Shown here piece after piece: positions 25,401 through 33,500 of a DNA stretch of 34,568 nucleotides; positions within the stretch are counted from its first letter, which is position 1, and every line of letters begins with the position of its first letter. The notes below the pieces were generated by a model. That model worked only from the letters and a program-made list of their open reading frames with translations. It searched no databases and was not told where the DNA came from. The DNA lies in assembly GCA_036481345.1 (NCBI GenBank), contig JAZGHU010000019.1, forward strand, positions 1 through 34,568, read 5' to 3'. The position numbers and the translations under genes were made by a program. The stretch comes from JAAOYC01 sp036481345. Its GTDB lineage: Archaea > Nanobdellota > Nanobdellia > Woesearchaeales > WJKL01.

Positions 25401-26475
25401 AGACACATTAAGATCTGTTGCTGAAAGAATGGATAGAACAACCGCAAAATGGTCTCCAGAATTAACATTGAGGTACTCCTTTTACAACCAAAAAGGATTC
25501 TTTGATGGAATTGATGATTTGTCTGTTAATAATTTTGTATTTGAAAACTTTGATGGTATAGACATACCTAATCCTAAGATTGGCAAGGTTGATTCAAATC
25601 TTGGAAGCCATTATTTTAGACCAGATTATAGAACAATCCCTGGAGAACTTGATCCAACAGGATATAAATGGGGGAATAGGATGGATAAGATAAACAACAG
25701 GGTAATGCAGAATGTTTATGAAGGAGATAATTTGATGAAACTACCCAATTCAAAAATGCAGGGCGGTATTTTGATAAGTACTATTGATGACACCTACACT
25801 ACAACAGGAGTATTGATAGAAGATGTAGGTGGAGCTTCTTTTAAAGAATTTGCTTATGTTTTAAATGGAGATGTTTATCCAGATGCAAGTTATTATACTG
25901 ATTTATTAAAAAACACAGGAGATGTTTCTGTTAATATTAAAGGAACTACAATAACTTTGACAGATTCTATGAAGACAAGAATAAAACAAACAACTTTTGG
26001 AGATTTTATTGTTGGAGAAATGGATTCCCACCCTGGAAATTTTTTAGTACATGGGAATAATAAGGTCTCAAGAATAGACATGACTGCGAGCTTTGGTCTA
26101 AAACAAGATAAAGTGTTTGTTAGTGTAAAGCCAGATATTGATAATTTATTTAAGTATTGGGAAAATGAACAAGAAATAAGGCCCCATATTCTTGCCTTGG
26201 CTGATATTTGGAGAAAAGATGATGCTGGCAAAAAAGAAGTATTAGAATTATTAAAACCAGAAGTAGATAAATGGAGATTAATCACAAAAGAACAATTTGA
26301 AGCAACGACCATGTTTGAAGAATTAACAAAAGCTGAGAGAGATCAAATGCAGATAATAACAAACAAGTTATTCAAAGATGATGGATTTGCATCTGCCTTT
26401 GATGGAGTTAAAAAAGGAAGGATGCAAAGATTAATAGATGATTTCGACAAAAATTACGGAATATATGGAGGGTGA
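19420..26475 (+). CDS. Giant secreted subtilisin-type (S8) protease with Cys-rich middle and effector-like C-terminus
   Basis: Numbering is from a TTG at 19420 (2351 residues). The true start is more likely the ATA at 19471, 7 bases after GGGGGTGATCC, which leaves a clean signal peptide beginning KDTNKRFLAVIVCFLFLVG. Residues about 65-148 look like an I9 propeptide. The catalytic domain (about 150-425) has Asp175 (VLDTGID), His207 (HGHGTHVAG), Asn297 and Ser370 (SGTSMSTPH). A Cys-rich middle (about 560-1325) holds one 8-Cys module and an Ig/CARDB-like domain. The last 1000 residues include hydrophobic segments near 1765-1800 and a helical region. They end in a domain with MDSHPGN (Asp2202, Asn2207) and RIDM (Asp2220), resembling a PI3K/APH-type kinase catalytic loop. 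I infer a protease-delivered effector or toxin. The stop overlaps the next gene. Confidence 0.85.
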   Translation: MTLKQVFSLKSNHGGDPIKDTNKRFLAVIVCFLFLVGMVPQNFAASANDLRFTKKQIDKLHPSLQKRFSANPDETITVLVQKKEGGFIKSLFGGSAKKDIEKKISKKVNRETNNYVAVEISIDDLIGLTESGSVGAIYIDHEYSVLLDESVPAMNADTAWNLGYDGTGIKVAVLDTGIDYTNDAFQDRVILSEVFTGEDHSIDMHGHGTHVAGIVAGNGNYVGVAPDANLMNAKVLYDDGSGTSSSIIAGIEWAVANGADVISLSVGSPIGEQDDPVNLALQNAINSGIVVVVASGNYGPCSGKSFEGVASPGNYEEVISVGAVDESGSWACFSSGEDFGDYIKPDIVAPGVGIISYYKDGLYKSMSGTSMSTPHIAGVAALLLEEDSTLNHYSVKNLLESNAVDLGESGKDIKFGSGFVDIGILFGGTSDNETQEDPINETSDENDTIESYDGFYVTVPINLSNIDNSFVDQNEASTQEVVSDLGIPSEVKIKMRDSAVSVVSDGPSPVETNEYEVLGEISGSGVIDYDDDYTYSTGGSDDGVVWGGSYLDVGLDSEESSTMVICWDWCDDGTWDHCYADTLSDLQDCWSQSSVLYNICSTPDSCWYGDMDYDHEIDTGSSGDRWKCQVDARYYLNCGGSSYDWSEVNNEPYYVISPRQYKCTDQTSGGTYRDAGHFESTIVYLFETGMSCGGDWVCDEGKDDSKASFGSSGTSTPDEPCSLPDEKGDCDSDSDCFSGSHCSCVGTCSWDPATDYCCPDGEDWLGSSCGVNYECTSDSDCESYEKCSSSNTCVDKTCDDYSGTVASCNLATYLLGNTYCSPSEPDGDPVKCMAYGNNYCYGYIDTCTSTEYCDDPVIGGSQCFTYPCTITSSYWDKSQALEGEQVKLTITGQYCSNSDTARIKILEVDEIFSSVQEENYTQQDWFDWLPGNDDGVADLGEKYFSNNKIEVNWNAVYVTDYDSPWDIYRIAAENDHSKIYQGDLIIKKCFSDSDCSDGSWTGSTSCSNGNVYQDFQYGDCASGSCGYDVQSTLKETCTDGCTSGVCDTPILIDLVSYELSPTFPVLEKGGTFTLKYNIKNDGSTSVKVGLGATIRDSSNKEYYDTVNDKIITASSGTNEYSRTFKIPTDAIFGTYDVIWGIHNVNAANEFDGAIEITSYTTEIVNVVGCDDGICNNGETYSSCPADCVLVCEYPYGTSAECSCYDFGCNSGDTCSSVGHGTCIEEEQQQCDRLPDGSSEWCQCSSDPDCTVYDPDTYCSFTQDYSRCLPIDYVDQCSTIDELRCIDNSLYRCEQQEKFKDWMFVEGCSLGEICSNDVGDCVMLGDYDLVIDNAPSGLIVNKQPDTILEINVKVNGVLAPGTILEYDSANFDLIEGDACAANNFAQGDNKCYFLVDSLKGKSYVFKFGDDAQRVNTVGNDVHIAYLTDEKQIRRRYNDDNAVDLMFAKLYEESAANNGVVHNLDVQFEYLNEYDAAHPFDKDFKYYSEDRLFPKMMENEYSDQVSLFVQDHLSYARNVVVVGDDYVVPHRRDIYSIRAGSLPAWLRPWYNSLKSDAKYLNWVTKGLALFSIDVGEYMPDDLVVKTMYTDQNLVQRQVEYTYSNLDEIFRIDEAARGNEVKIILPTSVSADMRTAIENLKSQLISEMLVEKMEHFEELQGSTMNCNDFQTFDDAWLFDPLDLPIIIGTIDTNPALNCYPIYSAGSEFEDVISLEPSVWNGNGASIVMNTDNPDVVNSFANYIIANDNWKDLHGRGYMYFHDTVTAVSLLLIPVSFGASAWGGAAARGIVLAVDITVSAVDAYDQCYYREGQLPDSGMKWVGCAASAAPIISWGAGKIVSNMRLGKLMKVAGEVAENADEAAEFQRAASKFIRSSETAADALKKIPSDKYGDFAIMLSREMASESVDEFGSQFAKSLSEVITKSNLKRSAFKNGDELIDLIGKTVKKHADEGDEVLEAIAKIISKNSDESTSILKLIKGSDEVWSKSELEKLNEFNGDTLRSVAERMDRTTAKWSPELTLRYSFYNQKGFFDGIDDLSVNNFVFENFDGIDIPNPKIGKVDSNLGSHYFRPDYRTIPGELDPTGYKWGNRMDKINNRVMQNVYEGDNLMKLPNSKMQGGILISTIDDTYTTTGVLIEDVGGASFKEFAYVLNGDVYPDASYYTDLLKNTGDVSVNIKGTTITLTDSMKTRIKQTTFGDFIVGEMDSHPGNFLVHGNNKVSRIDMTASFGLKQDKVFVSVKPDIDNLFKYWENEQEIRPHILALADIWRKDDAGKKEVLELLKPEVDKWRLITKEQFEATTMFEELTKAERDQMQIITNKLFKDDGFASAFDGVKKGRMQRLIDDFDKNYGIYGG
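19459..19473 (+). promoter_or_regulatory. Strong Shine-Dalgarno followed by an ATA codon (probable non-standard start)
   Basis: GGGGGTGATCC matches 10 of 11 bases of the full anti-SD complement GGAGGTGATCC. After a 7-base spacer from the G-run comes ATA (19471), in frame with the protease. The same 7-base spacing precedes the ATG at 34562. No ATG, GTG or TTG sits at this place. Confidence 0.55.
22384..22557 (+). repeat. 8-Cys module inside the subtilisin protein
   Basis: One short copy from CFSDSDC to TSGVC with all eight cysteines and the NVYQDF segment, homologous to the modules in the 14531 and 27571 genes. Confidence 0.7.
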
Positions 26476-27197
26476 TTGAAATAGTATTACTAAAAGACAC
26501 AGAACTTGCAAAGTTTTTGAAAGAAACAGATTTAGCTAAAGAAGAGAATATCCAAAAGTATATTCAAGAAAGTGAATCTGAGAAAAGAAGTAATTTGCAT
26601 CTAGCAAAGATGCGTATATTAAATCAAGAAGTGTGGGCTGTAGGCAAGTTAAAAGAGGCTGGAACCCCCTTATCTAAGGAAGATATATCTGAGATTGTGG
26701 ATTATGCAAAAACAAATCCTGAGAAACTAAATCCAATTTTATATACTCTTGTGAAAGTTTATAACACTCTTCGTAAGAATTTAGGTGAAGATGTAATTAA
26801 ATTAATATTGGAGATTTCAAACTTAGATCAAAGAGTTATTGATGAGATTAATTATAATAAAGATAATGAAGAAAAAGTAAAAAGAGCTAATGAACATTTA
26901 TCTAAGGGAGAATTTGAACTAGCATATAAAGAATTCAAATGGGCAAATGCTCTTACTGAAGAAAAAATATTGGAAATCCTAAAAGGTTTAGACGATAAAA
27001 ATCTGATAGTTAATATTTCTTTCAAGCATAATGTAAATGCTCCTGGATTTGATTACAATGAGATAGCAAAAGAATGTATTGAGAAATTTTGGTATAGTCT
27101 TGCCTGGAAATGTTATATTATCACTGATAATCAACAAGGATTAGAAAAATTGAAAGAAATAATCAAAAAAGAAGCTGAAGAATATACGGAGGAGTAA
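26472..27197 (+). CDS. Cytosolic helical protein coupled to the protease/effector gene
   Basis: The 241-residue frame starts at GTG 26472, overlapping the protease stop (GTGA). GGAGG lies directly in front, so an ATA at 26481 could instead be used. The protein has no signal or membrane segment and is predicted almost all helix. A TPR-like pair occurs near 140-165 (ANEHLSKGEFELAYKEFKWA), and the end is rich in Lys/Glu. I know no family. A cytosolic protein translated with the effector-like tail of a secreted protein suits an immunity or chaperone/adaptor role, but that is inference from position only. Confidence 0.6.
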   Translation: MIEIVLLKDTELAKFLKETDLAKEENIQKYIQESESEKRSNLHLAKMRILNQEVWAVGKLKEAGTPLSKEDISEIVDYAKTNPEKLNPILYTLVKVYNTLRKNLGEDVIKLILEISNLDQRVIDEINYNKDNEEKVKRANEHLSKGEFELAYKEFKWANALTEEKILEILKGLDDKNLIVNISFKHNVNAPGFDYNEIAKECIEKFWYSLAWKCYIITDNQQGLEKLKEIIKKEAEEYTEE

Positions 27198-27200
27198 AAA

Positions 27201-27581
27201 ATGAAGACTAAAAAGAAAAAAGATACAAAAGAACAAAGCAGGAAATTTATCAAGATTTTGGCATATTTTATGTTTTTTTACTTTGGAATTAGATTAATTT
27301 TGGTTCCTGTGATTTTCTCTGCAGGAGCAGCAGATGTAATGGGTGGCATAGCAGGCCTTGTAATTAATATGGCGATTATTGTTTTAGGTATAGTTGCTGC
27401 ATTCTATCTGTTAAAAATGAAAAAATGGGCTTTAACAACATTGGTTGTACTATTTATAATAAATATTGTCAGTGTCTTTGTAGCAGCTGCATCTTATGGA
27501 ATAAATAAAATTCCACTTGTGCAAATTGCTATATTGATTATGATAATCAATGGGTATAAACAACTAAATAATGTCAAATAA
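27201..27581 (+). CDS. Four-helix integral membrane protein
   Basis: The 126-residue protein has a very basic N-terminus (KTKKKKDTKEQSRK) and four hydrophobic helices (about 19-41, 47-69, 76-95, 99-118), with both ends predicted inside. GGAGG precedes the ATG by 8 bases. I recognise no family; small proteins of this shape are common in archaeal surface operons. It starts 3 bases after the helical protein's stop and overlaps the next giant gene by 11 bases, so it is in the same transcript. It could assist export or anchor the secreted proteins. Confidence 0.65.
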   Translation: MKTKKKKDTKEQSRKFIKILAYFMFFYFGIRLILVPVIFSAGAADVMGGIAGLVINMAIIVLGIVAAFYLLKMKKWALTTLVVLFIINIVSVFVAAASYGINKIPLVQIAILIMIINGYKQLNNVK

Positions 27582-30500
27582 AAAACTACTGATTGGACTG
27601 TGCATTATGTTTTTGCTAGTTGTTAGTACAGTCTCTGCTGTAAAAACACAAGGAGCAGTAGCTGAAGCTAGCTCTGTCTCAAGATTAGTAGGGGGAACTC
27701 CTTATGATATCATCAATCAACTAGATACAAAACAGCTTAATCTGCATCATGGAACTCATTTATCAAACAGACTAGACTTTTTAGAAGATACAACAGATAG
27801 CAGGATGATAATTGAAGGGTTCCCTAATGACTTTAATGTGAAAGGGGATGGTTCTAGTCATATTGGTAATGGTACACCTTATATCCCTTGGAATGGATAT
27901 AGCAGTATTGATTCTGAACTTAATCAGTTTAAGCCAAATGAATTATTTGTATTAGAATCCTATGTTGACATGGATGACTTTGGAATCTATACAAAGAAGT
28001 TCACAAAATCAGACAAGATCTATCCAAAAGATGTAAGAGCTTGGAAAGATGAATTTGCAGTTAATAATCCATTGTTCTTGATGAATATAGAAGGAACAGG
28101 ATTAGCTCTTCCTAGTGAGGAGAACTATATAAATGAACTTACAAGATATTCAACAATCATTGCACCAAAAGATGTAAGATCAGCTGAATTTGGAGATGCT
28201 GTGCTTTGTAATTTAAATGATAATCAAAGAATAGGAGATGTTTATAGAAGAGCAAGAACAAAATATTATGTTAACACAGACCCAGCAGACCAAAACATGC
28301 CTGGATTAGTCTTAAAGTCTTATGCATTGTATGGAAATCCGCTTACAAGAGTTGATGTTCCTGAAGAATATGAAACGTATATCCAAGACAGAAGTTGGTT
28401 TGGATGGTTTAATCCTTGTACTGATTATTATGTTCCGCCAAGTGAATATATTTATGATAGTTTTAGTATCCAATCTTCAGGTTTGAGCATATCAAATCAG
28501 ATCGATTTTACATATAATATAGTTGATGTTCCAAACAGCAGCTACAAGATAATCAACTCATCTGATCTGTTGTATAATTATGAGAATCCTAATTTGATTG
28601 GATCAAATGCAATAAGAACCCACAGGCTCCCTAAGGGTAGTTTTGTAAAAGATGTAACTTATACATTATTAAATCCAGCAGACCTTAATATTCCTGAATA
28701 TCCTTCAATGACTGACGGAGAATATGTTGAGAGAAACTGCTTTGATTCAAATGAATCAGCATCTGCTGTCAGAGAAATATATGAAAAGAATAATTATGAT
28801 GAAATCACTGTTTACATCAATCCATTAAGAATCAATGATTGTGCAACAGGAGATTTAACATTATTCCAAAAGATCAATTATGAAATAGAATATGTTCCTT
28901 CAGCTCCATTTTATTTTGAAAATTTAGATTATGAGGTGGTTGCTTCACCTAATAAAGAAATAAATTTGAGCTTTGATACACAATATGTAAGTGATGAAGC
29001 TGTAAATGGTTCTATCTTGCTTATTAGAGATGATGAAGTTGTTTATGAAAGAGAGATAACAGAAAGAGTAAACAATTATTCATTATCTTTCTTTACAATT
29101 GCTGAAGAAGGAATAACAAATTATGAACTACAGTATGCAGAGAATGGAACAGTTAAAACAAATGCCTATCTTGATATTGAAACAAGAATAATTGATGGTT
29201 CAATCATTGTTGGAGATTTTGACGGCAGTTCAGTTAATATTGATGTTGACTTGAACAACTATCTTGATACAGCTCTTCCTGTATTAGTAAAAGCAGAATT
29301 AACAGATGGATTTGTAGAAGTGTACAATCAAAATGATAATTTAACTCCTGGAGCCAACACAATTAGTTTTACAATAAATAGCTTGTTAAAAGATGATGCT
29401 AATTATGGATTAAAAGTCTATGTTCAATATGGAAATGAACAAAGAGTGTTCTCAGATGTGATTGTAACAAACCATCCTCCTGTTATCAAAGCTGAAGATG
29501 TTTATTTGAGAGTTGGAGATCTGATGGACACTGATGCTGAAGCTTATGATCTTGACGGAGATACAGTAACTTTGACTATTACTCCTGATGAATCTTCAGC
29601 AACAGCTCAAGAATCAGATATCGGAGAGCATACTATCACTATTGAAGCTTCTGACGGACTTTTAACAACAACAAAGATCATCACAGTTACTGTGCTTCCT
29701 GCAAACTATGCTCCAAATCTATTTGATCAGGAAGATGTTGCTGTAGAAGAAGGTGATGCAGCTTCTGTTGTTGTATATGCTGAAGATCTGGATGGAGGAA
29801 ACTTAACTTATTCAATAAATGATTCTAGATTTAGACAGATAGATTACAATTGGTTTGAATGGCTGACTCAATCAGGAGACAAAGGAACATACACAGTTGA
29901 ATATAGTGTAACAGATGGAACAGATGTTGTTTCAAAAACATTTGATGTTGTAGTTAATGAGAGTACAGCAAGTAATGAAACCATAATAAATACAAGCCAT
30001 CTGAAAATTATAGACTTAACAGATATACAACTTACAGGCATTATAAATACCAGTTATGGAGAACCTGATTATTGGGGTTTTGCAGTTTATAGTGGAACAA
30101 CTCTGGCTCCAAATGAACCAAAAGGGTTTACACATGTAGATGATTTAGTTTACCATGATGAATATGAAACAACTAGTTACAACAGCACATTTATCCAGAT
30201 AGGAGAAAATGTTGGTACACCTGAAATAAGTGCAGGAGAGTATGTAACTCTTTATTTTGATGGAACTTCTCTTAATGTTTATTTGCCAAAGATAGATGAC
30301 AGCATAGGTTCTGGAATAAATCTATATGTAGCTAATGATGGTTCAACTTATTATGACCAATATCTGACCCAAGATGCATGTACCTATGATAATGGTTGTA
30401 TTGGAGGAAATAATTCACCAGATTGGATTTATCAAGAAGACCCAGATAGTTATACTGTAACTACTCCTACTCTTAGTGCAGACAATAAATATGTAGAAGG

Positions 30501-33500
30501 GTTCCTTTATGTTAATTATACAAAACCAGCAGATGCTGTTTCAGCTAAATGGAAAATAAAACACTCTGTACTTGATGCTTATGAAGTTATAGTTCCTCAA
30601 GACTGTTGGAGTGCATATGCAGATAAATTAGTATTTAGAGTAAGAAGCTATGATTTCAATCATAATGTGTACACATCTTATGGGCAGTGCTATAATGGAA
30701 CTGACTGGAACGTCATAACTAATTATTCTTCAATTGGAGGAGGCAGTGAAGCTGCAGGTGCACCAAATGATGATGGGCGTAGCATGACTGATGGACATTG
30801 GGATACATTCTCTACAGTATTCTGGGATGAAACTTCATGGTATGATTTTGCAAATGGAGATGCTCACTATTCAAGAATATTTGAAGAAGCAGTTTGGTGG
30901 AATGTTGGAGGACAATCAAATGGCTGCAGAAGCAATGCAGATTGTGCTGTAGATCAATTCTGCTGGATAGATGGAGATTGTGCAGTAGAATTTGGAATAT
31001 GTACTGGTCAATGGGATGTTTTCTGCACAGCTGAAGTAAATCCTGTCTGTGGCTGTGATGGGATTACTTATAACAATGATTGTGCTAGAATGCATGCTGG
31101 TGTTGGATTAGATCATGCAGGAGCATGCGCTTCTATATCCCCTATAATCAATTCAATAGCTAATCAATCTTCAAACATTGTAATAAATGTTTATGCAGAA
31201 AGAGAAACAAGAGTGAATATTGATTCTAATATTGCCGAGCTTGAAAATGGCGTATTTGAAACAGATAATGCAATAGTAAGTGTTGTTAATAATGAATTAG
31301 TAATAGATGCAACTGCAATTACATTTGAAAATTGCAGTTTTGCGGATAGCCAAACATATACCATTTCTGAATTTGAAGAACCTACTTTATCTAGTGGTTC
31401 AAGAAGTTCAAATAATGCATCAGACTACAATGTACAAGGAGACTACCCTTGTTCTTATTCAGGAACTGAATGGTGTTATGGTTATGACTGGACTTATGAT
31501 GGATGCACAGCAGAAGCTGAAGTTGCTTCATCATGGCTAAAAGGAACATCTAAAGGGTGTACTGTTAATGGAAAATCATCAACCTGTTACATTGGACCAG
31601 TAACTGTTTACTTCCAAGGAAGGGGGGACGATTATTACTTGGGAAGAGACTTTAATGGATGGGGTGCATTTGAAAATATTTTTGATTGTGATAGAGATGA
31701 TGGATCATGCAGTATAAGAGATTCTTCAAGAGGAAAAGAAGTTAATGAAGGAACAATTACACTTAATATACCTCCAAGCGTTGTAACTAATTATGCTTTT
31801 GTTGCAAAGGATTTTGATACTTGTGGAGATACATGGACATGGGTATACACATATGGAGGATATGATTCTCCATTTAATGATATTTATTCAGTAAATTGTG
31901 TTGATAATAGTGATTGCAGTGGTGGAAAAGTATGTGACAATGATGGAAATTGGAATACTTGGGCATGTATAGATGATCCTTGTGCGGGTGTAACTTGTTC
32001 AAATTATTGTGAAGGAGATAAAAAACATATTAGTAATGGATGTAGTTTAGGAAATTGTGTTTACACAACAACAGACTGCAACACTCAAAATTATCTTGGA
32101 AATTGGGAATACTATTGCAGTGGAGATAATAGTAAGAAACATAGAAAATATTATGATTATACTTGTTCCAGTAATAATTGTGCAGTTGCTTCAACAACTT
32201 ATGTAGATGATCGAGTTGTAGAAGCATGCAGCTTTGGATGTGATAGTAGTAATGGACTCTGCAATCAAGATCCTTGTGCAAGTGTAGATGTATCTGATCA
32301 ATGCAATGGAGATATATTGAAAACAAATGGTGTTTGTGTTGATGGAATCACTACATTTGATGAAACATTCTGTGATTATGGCTGTGAAAATGCAGAATGT
32401 AGCATAAATCCTTGTGAGCAAACAATTTATGTAAATGTTAATCTAAATGATGGAGACAATGTAGACAGTAAAGAAGTAAAGATAATTATTGAAGCATTTG
32501 ATCCATGTGCAAATGTAACTTGTGGTGATTATTGCGATGGATTTACTTATTATTCAAGTGGAATGTGTAGTGAAGGAAATTGCAGTTATACTAGCGAAGT
32601 AAACTCAACAAGCTGCGGATGGCATGAGCCATATTGTTATTCTGAAAGTGACTGCGGAACAGACGGCTTCATAAATGGACCATATTGTTCAGATGATTTT
32701 AAGCTTGATCAAGATAGAAATTGGACTTGTGAAAATCCTGGTGGCCAAGAGGCTGTATGTACTTATGTTGATACTACAGAAGTCATAGAGAACTGTGAAT
32801 TTGGATGTGATAATGGAATTTGCAAGGAAGATCCTTGCTTAGGACTTACATGTGAGAATTATTGCGATGGATATACTTATTATTCAACAGGAACTTGCTC
32901 TGGAGTTGATGTTGTATATAGGGAGGGTCCAGATTATCCAGGTTGGGGTGTTAGTGAATGGGTTGCTGCAGATGTAGATGGAAATGGAATTTTACAAGGT
33001 TTTGGCATTACAAGTAGAGGTTTATGTGTGCCAAAAAGATCAAGCAATCTGCCTTTTAAAACCGTTGATGGATATGATTTGTTTTATTTTCCTGGAAGCC
33101 CAAGAAATCAATTAGGATTTTATCTTTCTGGAGATGGATGTGACGAAAGTGAATTGGATTTTGTTAATTATTGGTCTAATTATACTAAAGCAGATAAAGC
33201 TGAATTAAGTTCAGTTCCATTAGAACCATATAAATCAAACAACCAAGAAGTTTACCAGCCTATCTGTGCTTATTCATCTGTTGAAGTAAATTCAACAAGC
33301 TGTGGATGGCACGAACCATACTGTTATATTGTTGAAGACTGTGGCACAGATGATTTTGTAGGAGACACTTATTGTACAGGAGATGAAGTTTGGCAGGATT
33401 ATAGAACATTTACATGTAATTATCCTGGTGGGCAGGAAGCTAATTGCAGCTATAATGATACAGGAGAGAAGATTGAATCTTGTAAATATTATTGTCAAGA

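Noticed and set aside
25893..26312. Minus-strand frame of 139 residues inside the kinase-like tail
   Set aside because: Antisense shadow with Ser/Leu-rich composition and no promoter.
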